A DNA stretch of 64,000 bases, from NCBI RefSeq assembly GCF_025857195.1, contig NZ_CP109787.1:3847001-3911000 (forward strand). The letters are read 5' to 3'. The notes beneath the pieces were generated by a model. It ran no database searches, was not told the origin of the DNA, and was given only the letters and a program-made list of their open reading frames with translations. Positions 8,337 to 17,353 of the stretch are shown here, one piece after another. The stretch comes from Leisingera thetidis. GTDB lineage: Bacteria; Pseudomonadota; Alphaproteobacteria; Rhodobacterales; Rhodobacteraceae. The stretch's first letter is position 1. Each line of letters begins with the position of its first letter. The position numbers and the translations under genes are program-made.

Positions 8337-9176
8337 ATGCACTCGCTGCTACTTGGCCTGGCCGCGGCACTGGCCTGGGGAATTCACGATCTTTGCGTGC
8401 GGTTTGTGTCCCAGAAAACCAGCATTCTTCCTGCCATGCTGATCGTGTTTGCCACCGGGGCGATTCTGGTTGCAGCGGCCGCCCTGACCATAGGAGACTG
8501 GCAGGCCATGACCCTGACCGCCGCCTGGCTGGCCGGACTGTCGGGCGCCATTTTTGCCCTAGGATCATATGCGCTTTACCGCGCCTTTGCGCTGGGGCCG
8601 GTAAGACTGGTCGCGCCGCTGGTCGGCGCATACCCGGCGCTGTCGCTTGGCATGGCGATGCTGCAAGGCCAACCCATCGGTCCCGGCCATTGGCTTGCCG
8701 TGGCCGCAGTAATTGGCGGGGTTGGCTGTATTGCATTCTTTTCTTCTGATGACGGCGGCCCGGTGAAGCTGGAAGCCGCAGGGTGGGGGCTGGCGGGGGC
8801 CATTGGTTTTGCGTTGACCTTTGCCATCGGCCAGGCAGCAACCCAGGCCGGAGCCGAACTTCCGGTCCTGATTGTGACACGCGTTGCCGCCATTCTGCTC
8901 CTGCTCAGCTTGGCGCATCTCAGCCGGATGGTGCGGCTTCCCTCCCGCAAGCTGCTGCCGCTTCTGGGTCTGATGGGCGCATTGGATGCCGTCGCGCTCG
9001 GTCTGGTGATCTATTCCGGCAGCCTGCCCCGCCCCGAATTCGCTTCGGTCAGCGCGTCGCTTTTCGGACTTGTCACAGTTGTTCTGGCCTGGCTCCTGTT
9101 GCGCGAAAACATGAACCGGGTGCAGTGGATCAGCGTGGCCGTCGCTTTCGGCGGCATTGCCTATCTCGGTTTCTGA
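8337..9176 (+). CDS. EamA/DMT-family inner-membrane permease
   Basis: A 279-residue, strongly hydrophobic protein. It has about ten predicted membrane segments in two related halves, the usual length and layout of EamA drug/metabolite transporters. Typical elements include SGAIFALGSYALYRAFALGPVRLVAPL and a C-terminal ASLFGLVTVVLAWLLLRENM stretch. Members export amino acids, small metabolites or amines; the substrate cannot be read from sequence. An AAAGGA site precedes the start. It is transcribed divergently from tdm, so it may share control and move a TMAO-pathway compound, but no direct evidence supports this. Confidence 0.75.
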   Translation: MHSLLLGLAAALAWGIHDLCVRFVSQKTSILPAMLIVFATGAILVAAAALTIGDWQAMTLTAAWLAGLSGAIFALGSYALYRAFALGPVRLVAPLVGAYPALSLGMAMLQGQPIGPGHWLAVAAVIGGVGCIAFFSSDDGGPVKLEAAGWGLAGAIGFALTFAIGQAATQAGAELPVLIVTRVAAILLLLSLAHLSRMVRLPSRKLLPLLGLMGALDAVALGLVIYSGSLPRPEFASVSASLFGLVTVVLAWLLLRENMNRVQWISVAVAFGGIAYLGF

Positions 9177-9258
9177 CAGCTGTCCTGACGCCGCCCCCTC
9201 CTCATTCCAAAAGGGTTCCGCCCGTTCGCGGGGGAAACGCTCCACTGGAACGTTTCCC

Positions 9259-9293
9259 AAAAAACACTCCCGCCGGAGGCGTTCCGGCGGGAG
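9259..9293 (-). terminator. Intrinsic terminator of folD
   Basis: On the minus strand the 10-bp stem CTCCCGCCGG/CCGGCGGGAG is followed by TGTTTTTTG. It lies about 35 bases after the folD stop codon. A second hairpin (9232-9239 with 9251-9258, arms GGGAAACG/CGTTTCCC) sits next to it in the convergent region. Confidence 0.85.
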
Positions 9294-9328
9294 TATCTAA
9301 CCTGAGCGTTGCTGGTCTGCGGCGCCGC

Positions 9329-10219
9329 TTAGGCGGTCAGCCCTTCCGGCTCGGCCAGGCCGTTGGCACGGCAGCAGGCGGTGACGGTGTTGGCCAGCAG
9401 GCAGGCGATGGTCATCGGGCCGACGCCGCCCGGCACCGGGGTGATGGCGCCGGCGCGCTCGGCAGCCGAGGCAAAATCGACATCGCCCACCAGCTTGGTC
9501 TTGCCGTCGCGCTCGATGCGGTTGATGCCGACGTCGATCACCGTGGCACCCTCCTTGATCCAGTCGCCCGGCACCATTTCCGGGCGGCCCACCGCGGCCA
9601 CCACGATGTCGGCGCGGCGCACCACATCGGGCAGATCCCTGGTGCGCGAATGCGCAATCGTCACGCTGCAGCTGTCGCCCAGCAGCAATTGCGCCATCGG
9701 CTTGCCGACGATGTTGGAGCGGCCGATCACCACCGCATCCATGCCCGAGAGGGAGCCGTGGTGGTCGCGCAGCATCATCAGGCAGCCCAAGGGCGTGCAG
9801 GGCACCATCGACTTCTGGCCGGTGCCCAGCAGGCCGACGTTGGAGATGTGGAAGCCGTCCACGTCCTTCTCCGGCGCGATCGAGTTGATCACCAGGTCCT
9901 CGTCCAGGTGCTTGGGCAGCGGCAGCTGCACCAGGATGCCGTGCACGGCGGGATCATTGTTCAGCTGATCGATCAGCCCCAGCAGCTCCTGCTCCGAGAT
10001 GGTCGGCGCCAGCTTGTGCTCGAAGGAGTTCATCCCCACCTCGACGGTGCTCTTGCCCTTGGAGCGCACATAGACCTGGGAGGCCGGATCCTCGCCCACC
10101 AGCACCACCGCCAGCCCAGGGGTGATGCCGTGCTCCGTCTTCAGCCGCGCCACATGCTCGGCCACCTGGCCGCGCACCTTGGCCGCAAAGGCCTTGCCGT
10201 CAATCAATGTTGCTGCCAT
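9329..10219 (-). CDS. folD: Methylenetetrahydrofolate dehydrogenase/cyclohydrolase FolD
   Basis: A 296-residue bifunctional enzyme that interconverts 5,10-methylene-, 5,10-methenyl- and 10-formyl-tetrahydrofolate. The catalytic lysine region [14 protein letters not shown], the conserved PEKDVDGFH block, the nucleotide-binding [15 protein letters not shown] loop and the C-terminal [15 protein letters not shown] signature are all present. The length is normal for the family. It is the last gene of a leftward group with fhs and a chorismate mutase-like gene and ends at a clear terminator. In this island it would oxidise methylene-THF arising from amine demethylation. Confidence 0.95.
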   Translation of the reverse strand: MAATLIDGKAFAAKVRGQVAEHVARLKTEHGITPGLAVVLVGEDPASQVYVRSKGKSTVEVGMNSFEHKLAPTISEQELLGLIDQLNNDPAVHGILVQLPLPKHLDEDLVINSIAPEKDVDGFHISNVGLLGTGQKSMVPCTPLGCLMMLRDHHGSLSGMDAVVIGRSNIVGKPMAQLLLGDSCSVTIAHSRTRDLPDVVRRADIVVAAVGRPEMVPGDWIKEGATVIDVGINRIERDGKTKLVGDVDFASAAERAGAITPVPGGVGPMTIACLLANTVTACCRANGLAEPEGLTA

Positions 10220-10315
10220 TTGCTCTCTTCCTTTTGCGGGCGCCCCGCAGGCCCTGCGCGCGCCATCAGTCCTTACCTTTGGCCGTGATGCCCCCGCGCA
10301 GATCCCGGCCCGGCA

Positions 10316-10621
10316 TCACTCTTCCCGGATCACCCGCGATTCGCGGGCAATCGACCACTCCACCAGCTGCCGCCACAGATCTTCTGCCAGAGCGGGGTCC
10401 AGCCCCTGCCCTTCCGCCGCGGCGCGGGCATTCATGACCACTTCCTCGACCCGTTCCGGGATCCGCGCCGGCCAGCCGTTCTGCTGCTTCAGCGCAATCG
10501 CCCGGTCGATGTAGCCCGCCCGCTGCGCCAGCATCTGCACCAGCACCCGGTCCAGGTGGTCGATCTGCGCCCGCAGCTCCGCCATCGACTGGCAATCCTG
10601 CGGCGGTGTCACTTTGGTCAT
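10316..10621 (-). CDS. AroQ-type chorismate mutase-like protein
   Basis: A 101-residue all-helical protein with the AroQ chorismate mutase pattern: LRAQIDHLDRVLVQMLAQRAGYI as the first long helix, then ALKQQNGWPARIPERVEEVV. Chorismate mutases convert chorismate to prephenate; isochorismate pyruvate lyases share the fold. It lies between fhs and folD on the same strand, which is odd for an aromatic amino acid enzyme. It may be a conserved passenger, or it may link folate and chorismate metabolism. The family is fairly certain, the reaction less so. Confidence 0.72.
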   Translation of the reverse strand: MTKVTPPQDCQSMAELRAQIDHLDRVLVQMLAQRAGYIDRAIALKQQNGWPARIPERVEEVVMNARAAAEGQGLDPALAEDLWRQLVEWSIARESRVIREE

Positions 10622-10633
10622 GTCTTCAAACTC

Positions 10634-10663
10634 TCACGGCCCGGGGATGGTCCCGGGCCGTGA
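10634..10663 (-). terminator. 12-bp hairpin between fhs and the chorismate mutase-like gene
   Basis: The perfect arms TCACGGCCCGGG and CCCGGGCCGTGA flank a six-base loop just after fhs. Only GAGTTTG follows on the minus strand, so it is a partial terminator or mRNA-stabilising stem rather than a full stop. Confidence 0.5.
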
Positions 10664-10680
10664 ATTGCGCATATCGCGGC

Positions 10681-12357
10681 TCAGAACAAGCCTTCGATCT
10701 GGCCGTCGTCATTCAGGCGGATGGTTTCCGAGGCCGGCTTGCGCGGCAGGCCGGGCATCGTCATGATCTCGCCGCAGACCGCCACGATGAAGCCGGCACC
10801 GGCCGACAGCCGCACTTCGCGCACCGGCACCGAATGGCCCACCGGCGCACCGCGCAAGGACGGGTCGGTCGAGAAGGAGTACTGGGTCTTGGCCATGCAG
10901 ACCGGCAGATTGCCGTAGCCCGCCTCTTCCCATTCCTTCAGCTGGTTGCGGATCTTGTTGTCCGCCAGCACCTCGTCGGCGCGGTAGATGCGCTTGGCGA
11001 TGGTTTCGATCTTCTCGAACAGCGGCATGTCGTCGGGGTAGATCGGCGAGAAGTTGGCCTGGCCCGCGTCGACGATCTCGACAACCTTCTGCGCCAGATC
11101 GGCAGAGCCTTCCGACCCCAGCTCCCAGTGGCGCGACAGCACCGCCTCGACGCCGTGGGTGGCGCAGTAGTCCTTCACCGCCTGCACTTCGGCATCGGTG
11201 TCGGTGACGAAGTGGTTGATCGCAACCACCACCGGCACGCCGAAGGATTTGACGTTCTCGATGTGGCGGCCGAGGTTGGCGCAGCCGTTGTTCACCGCGT
11301 CGACATTCTCGGCGCCGAGATCCGCCTTGGCGACGCCGCCGTTCATCTTCATCGCGCGCACGGTGGCCACCAGCACCACCGCCGACGGCGCGATGCCTGC
11401 CTTGCGGCACTTGATGTTCATGAACTTCTCGGCGCCCAGGTCGGCACCGAAGCCGGCTTCGGTGACCACGTAGTCGGCCACTTTCAGGGCGGTCTTGGTG
11501 GCGATCACCGAGTTGCAGCCATGCGCGATGTTGGCGAACGGGCCGCCGTGCACGAAGGCCGGGTTGTTTTCCAGCGTCTGCACCAGGTTCGGCTGCATCG
11601 CGTCCTTCAAGAGCACGGTCATCGCGCCTTCGGCCTTGATGTCGCGGCAGTAGACCGGGGTCTTGTCGCGGCGGTAGGCCACGATGATGTCGCCGAGGCG
11701 CTTTTCCAGGTCCTTCAGGTCGTTGGCGAGGCACAGGATCGCCATCACTTCCGAGGCCACGGTGATGTCAAAGCCGGCTTCGCGCGGGAAGCCGTTGGAC
11801 ACGCCGCCCAAGCTGGCGGTGATCACCCGCAGGGCGCGGTCGTTCATGTCCACGACCCGGCGCCAGGCGACGCGGCGGGTGTCGATGTCGCACTCATTGC
11901 CCCAGTAAATGTGGTTGTCGATCATCGCGCTGAGCAGCGAATGCGCCGAGGTGATGGCATGGAAGTCGCCGGTGAAGTGGAGGTTCATCTCCTCCATCGG
12001 CACCACCTGGGCATAGCCGCCGCCCGCGGCGCCGCCCTTCATGCCGAAGTTCGGGCCGAGGGAGGCTTCGCGGATGCAGATCATCGCGTTCTTGCCGATC
12101 CGGTTCAGCCCGTCGCCGAGGCCCACGGTGGTGGTGGTCTTGCCTTCGCCCGCCGGCGTCGGGTTGATCGCCGTCACCAGGATCAGCTTGCCGTCGTCCT
12201 TCGACTGCACCGAGTTGATGAACCGCTGCGACACCTTCGCCTTGTCGTGGCCGTAGGGCAGCAGATCGTCATTGGAAATCCCGATCTTCGCACCAATCTC
12301 CTGGATCGGTTTCTTCTGCGCTTCCCGCGCGATCTCAATGTCACTCTTGTAGCTCAT
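10681..12357 (-). CDS. fhs: Formate-tetrahydrofolate ligase
   Basis: A 558-residue protein of normal family length. It has the ATP-binding loop [18 protein letters not shown] and long conserved blocks such as [19 protein letters not shown] and [13 protein letters not shown]. It ligates formate to tetrahydrofolate with ATP to form 10-formyl-THF, and with FolD it links formate and methylene-THF. I chose the [14 protein letters not shown] start because GGGAGA precedes it; an upstream in-frame extension has no such support. It heads the fhs/chorismate mutase-like/folD group. In marine methylamine users this pair feeds C1 units to the serine cycle or oxidises them for energy. Confidence 0.95.
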   Translation of the reverse strand: MSYKSDIEIAREAQKKPIQEIGAKIGISNDDLLPYGHDKAKVSQRFINSVQSKDDGKLILVTAINPTPAGEGKTTTTVGLGDGLNRIGKNAMICIREASLGPNFGMKGGAAGGGYAQVVPMEEMNLHFTGDFHAITSAHSLLSAMIDNHIYWGNECDIDTRRVAWRRVVDMNDRALRVITASLGGVSNGFPREAGFDITVASEVMAILCLANDLKDLEKRLGDIIVAYRRDKTPVYCRDIKAEGAMTVLLKDAMQPNLVQTLENNPAFVHGGPFANIAHGCNSVIATKTALKVADYVVTEAGFGADLGAEKFMNIKCRKAGIAPSAVVLVATVRAMKMNGGVAKADLGAENVDAVNNGCANLGRHIENVKSFGVPVVVAINHFVTDTDAEVQAVKDYCATHGVEAVLSRHWELGSEGSADLAQKVVEIVDAGQANFSPIYPDDMPLFEKIETIAKRIYRADEVLADNKIRNQLKEWEEAGYGNLPVCMAKTQYSFSTDPSLRGAPVGHSVPVREVRLSAGAGFIVAVCGEIMTMPGLPRKPASETIRLNDDGQIEGLF

Positions 12358-12583
12358 GGCCGTCTCCCTTTGCCATCTGTTCCGGTTCGGGCCCCGCGGC
12401 AAGTGTTCCTTGCGAGGCAAGTTATATTCCTATTACTCAAATTTTTTTCCTCAACGTCAACACATTCCTGAGCAGATTCACCAGAAAAACAGGGTGTTTC
12501 CGGTGTTTCCGGCGCCGATCGGAAACAGGCGGAATTTCACCCCGGGTGAAAACGGCGCAAATACGGCAAGGGCTGCCGCAAAC
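12358..12583. other. fhs upstream region
   Basis: This AT-richer stretch lies between the gmaS terminator and fhs. It holds an AAATTTTTTTCC run and a TGTTTCCG...CGGAAACA dyad near 12,507-12,530, which may be promoter or operator elements. I see no open reading frame worth calling. Confidence 0.4.
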
Positions 12584-12612
12584 AAAAAAAGGGCCCGGGC
12601 AGAGCCCGGGCC
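12584..12612 (-). terminator. Intrinsic terminator of the mgsABC-gmaS operon
   Basis: On the minus strand GGCCCGGGC-TCT-GCCCGGGCC forms a 9-bp stem followed by CTTTTTTTG. It lies 45 bases after the gmaS stop codon. Confidence 0.9.
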
Positions 12613-12656
12613 GTCGAGGTCCGGCCGAAGACCGGACAGGGGGAATCACTACCGGA

Positions 12657-13988
12657 TCAGATATCCAGCGTGTTGTCCTTTTCCCAGCGGGAGAAGTGGT
12701 TGACGAAGGAGTTCCACTCCTGCTGCTTCATCTTCAGGTAGGCGCCGGAGAACTCCTCGCCCATCATCGATTTCAGACCGTCATCCTTGTCGTAGAACCG
12801 CAGCGCGTCCAGCATGTTCAGCGGCAGCTTGGGCGCGTCGGTGATCGAATGGCCTTCGGCATACATGTCGATGTCGCGGCGCGGGCCCGGGTCGGCCTTG
12901 GTGCGGACACCGGAGAGGCCTGCGGCGATGATCACCGCCTGCAGCAGGTAGGGGTTCACCGCCCCGTCGGGCAGGCGCAGCTCGAACCGGCCGGGGCCCG
13001 GGACGCGCACCATGTGGGTGCGGTTGTTGCCGGTCCAGGTCACGGTGTTGGGCGCCCAGGTGGCACCGGACATGGTGCGCGGCGCGTTGATGCGCTTGTA
13101 GGAGTTCACCGTCGGGTTGGTGATCGCCGCCAGCGCCGAGGCATGCTTCATGATGCCGCCGAGGAAGTAGCCGCCCTGCTCGGACAGGCCCAGTTCGGCA
13201 ATCTGGCCTTGGCCTTTTTCAGCGGCAAAGACGTTGACGCGGGAATCCTTGCCCGGCGCGTCCCAGACCGAGATATGCGCATGGCAGCCGTTACCGGTCA
13301 GGCCCTCGACGGGCTTGGGCATGAAGGTGGCGCGGAAGCCGTGCTTTTCAGCAACAGCCTTAGCCATGAACTTGAAGAAGCTGTGCTTGTCGGCGGTCGC
13401 CAGGGCGTCGTCGAAGTCCCAGTTCATTTCCCACTGGCCGTTGGCGTCCTCGTGGTCGTTCTGGTAGGCGCCCCAGCCCAGCTCCAGCATGTAGTCGCAG
13501 ATCTCGCGGATCACGTCATAGCGGCGCATCATCGCCTGCTGGTCGTAGCAGGGTTTTTCCGCGGTGTCGTAAGGGTCCGAGATTTCCTCGCCGTTCGGGG
13601 TCAGCAGGAAGAATTCGGCTTCGATGCCGGTCTTCACATGCAGGCCCTCGGCGGCGGCCTCCTTGATCAGGCGGCGCAGCACGTTGCGCGGCGCCTGGGC
13701 CACGTCCTTGCCTTCCATCACGCAGTTGGCCGCCACCCAGGCAACCTCCGGCTTCCACGGCAGCTGGATCACCGACGACGGATCCGGCACCGCCAGCATG
13801 TCGGGGTGCGCAGGGGTGAGGTCAAGCCAAGTGGCAAAACCGGCAAAGCCGGCCCCGTCTTCCTGCATGTCCGCGATCGCCTCGGCCGGCACCAGTTTGG
13901 CGCGCTGGCCACCGAACAAGTCGGTGAAGGAGATCATGAAGTATTTGACGCCTTTTTCTTTAGCGAAAGCAGCCAGATCTGTCGTCAT
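12657..13988 (-). CDS. gmaS: Gamma-glutamylmethylamide synthetase
   Basis: A 443-residue type III glutamine synthetase-like enzyme. It ligates monomethylamine to glutamate with ATP, the first step of the indirect methylamine pathway. Glutamine synthetase catalytic features are clear: GIEAEFFLL, NDHEDANGQWEMNW, GNGCHAHISVWD and an NRTHMVRVPGPGRFELRLPDGAVNP-type substrate block. The MTTDLAAFAKEKGV start has AAGGAAG just upstream; an in-frame extension of 24 codons lacks a site. It is the last gene of mgsA-mgsB-mgsC-gmaS, with a 75-base gap after mgsC. A plain ammonium-using GlnA type III is unlikely in this operon. Confidence 0.93.
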   Translation of the reverse strand: MTTDLAAFAKEKGVKYFMISFTDLFGGQRAKLVPAEAIADMQEDGAGFAGFATWLDLTPAHPDMLAVPDPSSVIQLPWKPEVAWVAANCVMEGKDVAQAPRNVLRRLIKEAAAEGLHVKTGIEAEFFLLTPNGEEISDPYDTAEKPCYDQQAMMRRYDVIREICDYMLELGWGAYQNDHEDANGQWEMNWDFDDALATADKHSFFKFMAKAVAEKHGFRATFMPKPVEGLTGNGCHAHISVWDAPGKDSRVNVFAAEKGQGQIAELGLSEQGGYFLGGIMKHASALAAITNPTVNSYKRINAPRTMSGATWAPNTVTWTGNNRTHMVRVPGPGRFELRLPDGAVNPYLLQAVIIAAGLSGVRTKADPGPRRDIDMYAEGHSITDAPKLPLNMLDALRFYDKDDGLKSMMGEEFSGAYLKMKQQEWNSFVNHFSRWEKDNTLDI

Positions 13989-14063
13989 GGTCCTACTTCC
14001 TTTCCCTGTTGAAGGTGTTTGTCGTGGGACGCGGCGCCGCATCGGGCCGCGTCCCGGCAATGA

Positions 14064-15395
14064 TCAGAACCCTGCTTTGCCGGGGTACCAGTCGGTACCG
14101 GCCAGCGGCACGCGCGCCATTGCGGCGGCTTCCATGGTCAGGGCGCACAGGTCCTCGGGCTCGAGGTTGTGCAGGTGGTTGTGGCCGCAGGCGCGGGCAA
14201 TGGTCTGCGCCTCCAGCGTCATCACCTTGAGATAGTTGCGCAGGCGGCGGCCGGCATCAACGGGATCGACCCGTTTCATCAGCTCGGCGTCCTGGGTGGT
14301 GATCCCGGCCGGGTCCTTGCCCTCGTGCCAGTCGTCATAGGCGCCAGTGGTGGTGCCCAGTTTCTGGTACTCGGATTCCCATTTCGGGTCGTTGTCGCCC
14401 AGTGCGATCAGCGCCGCGGTGCCGATGGCAACCGCGTCAGCCCCCAGCGCCATGGCCTTGGCCACGTCGGCGCCGGTGCGGATGCCGCCGGAGACAACCA
14501 GCTGCACTTCGCGGTGCACGCCCAGATCCTGCAGCGCCTGCACGGCAGGGCGGATGCAGGCCAGCGTCGGCAGGCCGACATGCTCGATGAACACGTCCTG
14601 GGTGGCAGCGGTGCCGCCCTGCATGCCGTCCAGCACCACCACGTCGGCGCCGGCTTTCACCGCCAGGGCGGTGTCATAGTAGGGACGGGTGCCGCCGACC
14701 TTGACGTAGATCGGAACCTGCCAGTCGGTGATTTCACGCAGCTCGAGGATCTTGATTTCCAGATCATCCGGGCCGGTCCAGTCAGGGTGGCGGCAGGCGG
14801 AACGCTGGTCGATACCCTTGGGCAGGCAGCGCATATGCGCCACGCGGTCGGAAATCTTCTGGCCCAGCAGCATGCCGCCGCCGCCCGGCTTGGCGCCCTG
14901 GCCGACCACGACCTCGATCGCATCCGCCTTGCGCAGATCGTCGGGGTTCATGCCGTAGCGGGACGGCAGGTACTGGTAGACCAGCTTGGTGGAATGGCCG
15001 CGCTCTTCCGGGGTCATGCCGCCGTCACCGGTGGTGGTCGAGGTGCCGGCTGCGGACGCACCGCGGCCCAGGGCTTCCTTGGCAGGGCCCGAAAGCGCAC
15101 CGAAGCTCATGCCGGCGATGGTGATCGGGATGTCCAGCTCGATCGGCTTTTTGGCAAAACGGGTGCCCAGCGTCACCTTGGTTTCGCATTTCTCGCGGTA
15201 GCCTTCGAGCGGGTAGCGGGAAACCGATGCGCCGAGGAACAGCAGGTCATCGAAATGCGGGACCCGGCGCTTGGCGCCGCCGCCGCGGATGTCGTAGATC
15301 CCGGTGGCCGCAGCCCGGCGGATTTCCGCGTTGATCGGGTTGGAGAAAGTCGCCGACTGGATCGGGACCGTGCGGGGGATTTTAGTGCTATCCAT
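14064..15395 (-). CDS. mgsC: N-methylglutamate synthase, FMN-binding large subunit
   Basis: A 443-residue protein matching the FMN-binding central domain of glutamate synthase. Marks include PITIAGMSFGALSGPAKEAL, TTTGDGGMTPEER, the GQGAKPGGGGMLLGQK loop and a phosphate-binding VVSGGIRTGADVAKAMALGADAV-type barrel end. With MgsA and MgsB it forms N-methylglutamate from gamma-glutamylmethylamide, in place of the single large GltB chain. It starts 17 bases after mgsB and is followed by gmaS. The iron-sulphur cysteines usual in GltB are not obvious. The family (GlxD-like) also appears in other amidotransferase clusters, but gmaS next door makes the assignment firm. Confidence 0.9.
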   Translation of the reverse strand: MDSTKIPRTVPIQSATFSNPINAEIRRAAATGIYDIRGGGAKRRVPHFDDLLFLGASVSRYPLEGYREKCETKVTLGTRFAKKPIELDIPITIAGMSFGALSGPAKEALGRGASAAGTSTTTGDGGMTPEERGHSTKLVYQYLPSRYGMNPDDLRKADAIEVVVGQGAKPGGGGMLLGQKISDRVAHMRCLPKGIDQRSACRHPDWTGPDDLEIKILELREITDWQVPIYVKVGGTRPYYDTALAVKAGADVVVLDGMQGGTAATQDVFIEHVGLPTLACIRPAVQALQDLGVHREVQLVVSGGIRTGADVAKAMALGADAVAIGTAALIALGDNDPKWESEYQKLGTTTGAYDDWHEGKDPAGITTQDAELMKRVDPVDAGRRLRNYLKVMTLEAQTIARACGHNHLHNLEPEDLCALTMEAAAMARVPLAGTDWYPGKAGF

Positions 15396-15412
15396 GTTTG
15401 TGATCCCTGTCC

Positions 15413-16096
15413 TTAGTACGCTTGCGCGTTATCGACATCGAAGTTGTAGAGCTTGCGGGCCGAACCGTAGCGCTTGAACTCTTCCGGCTTGGCGTCTGCA
15501 CCGGCGCGCGCCAGCAGATCCTTGAGGATCTCGATATGCTCGGGGCGCATTTCCTTTTCGATGCAGTCGGCACCCAGGCTCTTGACCGAACCGCGCACAA
15601 AGAACCGCGCCTCGTAGCAGGAGTCGCCCAGCGCATCCCCGGCATCGCCGAGCACAACCAGGTTGCCGGCCTGCCCCATGAAGGCGCACATGTGGCCGAT
15701 GTTGCCGTGCACGACAATGTCGATGCCCTTCATCGAGATGCCGCAGCGCGAGGACGCGTTGCCCTTGATCACCAGCAGCCCGCCCTGGCCGGTCGCCCCG
15801 GCGTACTGGCTGGCGTCGCCTTCGACGATCACGGTGCCGGACATCATGTTTTCCGCAACCCCGGGGCCGACCGAGCCTTCGACCCTGACGGTCGCCTGCT
15901 GGTTCATGCCGGCGCAGTAGTAGCCGGTGGAGCCCTTGACGGTGACGTCAACGGGCGAGTTCAAGCCGACGGCAATCGCATGGCTGCCCTTGGGGTTGAC
16001 GATTTCCCAGGCAGTCTTGTTGGAGCTGCCGTTCAGTTCCTGCAGGGCCGAGTTCAGACCGCGCAGGCCATTTGCTTCAAGATCATATGTCTGCAT
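15413..16096 (-). CDS. mgsB: N-methylglutamate synthase, GXGXG-domain subunit
   Basis: A 227-residue protein made of a right-handed beta-helix with repeating glycine turns (VEGSVGPGVAENMMSG, VEGDASQYAGATGQGG, VHGNIGHMCAFMGQAG). This is the GXGXG domain that forms the C-terminal third of GltB. It is thought to hold the complex together and shape the tunnel between the amidotransferase and FMN sites. It starts one base after mgsA ends and lies 17 bases ahead of mgsC, so the three are clearly one operon. It has no catalytic residues of its own. Confidence 0.88.
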   Translation of the reverse strand: MQTYDLEANGLRGLNSALQELNGSSNKTAWEIVNPKGSHAIAVGLNSPVDVTVKGSTGYYCAGMNQQATVRVEGSVGPGVAENMMSGTVIVEGDASQYAGATGQGGLLVIKGNASSRCGISMKGIDIVVHGNIGHMCAFMGQAGNLVVLGDAGDALGDSCYEARFFVRGSVKSLGADCIEKEMRPEHIEILKDLLARAGADAKPEEFKRYGSARKLYNFDVDNAQAY

Positions 16097-16097
16097 C

Positions 16098-16994
16098 TTA
16101 GTGGTTCCAGAAGTAAACGGTTGCGGGTTCGGGCTCCCAGACCTTGGCGTCTTCGATGCCCGGCAGATTCACCAGCGCGCGGTATTCGCTGCCGAATGCC
16201 ACATACTGGTCGGTTTCCGCCATCACGGCCGGCTTGCAGGCGATCGGGTCACGGACCACGCCAAAGCCGTCCTTGGTGCCAACGACAAAGTTGAAGAAAC
16301 CGTCGAGATCCTCCAGCGTGCCTTCCAGGGCTTCACCCAAGGTGGCACCGTTCTGCATCTTCCAGGTCAGATAGGCGGCACCGACTTCGGTGTCGTTCTG
16401 GCTTTCGATGCGCACGCCTTCGCGCTTCAGGCGGCGGCGCAGCGCGTTGTGGTTGGACAGCGAACCGTTGTGCACCAGGCACTGGTCCAGTCCGGTCGAG
16501 AACGGGTGGGCGCCCTCGGTGGTGACGGCGGATTCAGTGGCCATACGGGTGTGGCCGATGCCGTGGCTGCCGCTCATGCCGCGCACGTTGAAGCGCTCGG
16601 CGACCTTTTCGGGCAGACCCACTTCCTTGTAGATCTCGATCGCTTCGCCGGCGCTCATGATGCGCATGCCGGGGCGCAGCTCGGCCAGGGCGTTGCGCGC
16701 GTCCTCTTCCTTGCCCGCGGGCATCTCGAGAACCGCATGGGTATCGATCACCCGGATCGATACATCGCCGCTCAGGGCTTCGGCCAGCGCGCCGTCCAGC
16801 CCTTCGAACGCCTGATCCGGCGTATCGGACTGAACCGTAAGCTTGGTCCGCCCTGCGGTATCAGCCCCATAGATGGCAATACCGGCGCTGTCCGGACCGC
16901 GGTCCGTCATGGTGATGAGCATATCGGTGAGCATATCGCCCAGCTTAGGCTCAAGTGATTTGTCTTTTAGAAAAAGACCGACAATCCCGCACAT
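16098..16994 (-). CDS. mgsA: N-methylglutamate synthase, class II glutamine amidotransferase subunit
   Basis: A 298-residue protein starting MCGIVGLF, so the nucleophilic cysteine becomes the N-terminal residue after methionine removal, as in all Ntn-type class II amidotransferases. Further family marks are GSHGIGHTRMATESAV and HPFSTGLDQCLVHNGSLSNHN. In this pathway it would hydrolyse gamma-glutamylmethylamide and channel methylamine to the FMN subunit. A strong AGGAGG site lies eight bases before the start. It is the first gene of the mgsABC-gmaS operon and has a recognisable promoter about 30 bases upstream. Confidence 0.9.
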   Translation of the reverse strand: MCGIVGLFLKDKSLEPKLGDMLTDMLITMTDRGPDSAGIAIYGADTAGRTKLTVQSDTPDQAFEGLDGALAEALSGDVSIRVIDTHAVLEMPAGKEEDARNALAELRPGMRIMSAGEAIEIYKEVGLPEKVAERFNVRGMSGSHGIGHTRMATESAVTTEGAHPFSTGLDQCLVHNGSLSNHNALRRRLKREGVRIESQNDTEVGAAYLTWKMQNGATLGEALEGTLEDLDGFFNFVVGTKDGFGVVRDPIACKPAVMAETDQYVAFGSEYRALVNLPGIEDAKVWEPEPATVYFWNH

Positions 16995-17025
16995 GGGTGT
17001 GCCTCCTACTTTTCATCTCGAATCA

Positions 17026-17054
17026 ACGCTAGCACCTTGCGAGCGACCGTTCAA
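17026..17054 (-). promoter_or_regulatory. Candidate sigma-70 promoter of mgsABC-gmaS
   Basis: On the minus strand TTGAAC and TAGCGT are separated by 17 bases. The predicted start of transcription lies about 25 bases before the mgsA start codon. A TTTCCT...AGGAAA element lies just upstream (about 17,070-17,090). Confidence 0.55.
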
Positions 17055-17089
17055 CTCTTATGAAACTTTTTTTCCTCTGACGGAAGGAA

Positions 17090-17114
17090 AAGACGCGCCA
17101 CATGGGCGCGTCTT
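17090..17114 (-). terminator. Terminator of the amt operon
   Basis: The 10-bp arms AAGACGCGCC and GGCGCGTCTT form a hairpin followed on the minus strand by a short TTCCTTCC run. It lies 13 bases after the small membrane protein gene and separates it from mgsA. Confidence 0.7.
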
Positions 17115-17127
17115 CCAAAGCTCCGGC

Positions 17128-17343
17128 TCAGTACTTCTCAAGAAGGGCGTTTATTTTTTCCGTATCTCCCATACGCTTGGCCTTCTCCAGGTGCTGGCTT
17201 TCCCGCACAAACTGGGCCCGGTGCCAGCCAATCCAGAAGATCACCCCCAGGGCCACCATCAGGATTTCGTATCCTTGGAACGGGTAGACCGGTCCAACCT
17301 CCGCCAGGTCCACGGCCCAGCTGTCATAACCAATGGTCGACAT
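17128..17343 (-). CDS. Small single-span membrane protein downstream of amt
   Basis: A 71-residue protein with one hydrophobic segment (YEILMVALGVIFWIGWHRA, about residues 25-43). A charged, helical C-terminal tail follows (QHLEKAKRMGDTEKINALLEKY). It begins ten bases after amt with an AAGGAG site at good distance and is followed by a terminator, so it is translated from the amt transcript. I recognise no family. The pairing suggests an accessory or regulatory subunit of the ammonium/methylammonium transporter, especially as no PII gene (glnK) is present. That role is inference. Confidence 0.72.
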   Translation of the reverse strand: MSTIGYDSWAVDLAEVGPVYPFQGYEILMVALGVIFWIGWHRAQFVRESQHLEKAKRMGDTEKINALLEKY

Positions 17344-17353
17344 TTCGTTCTCC

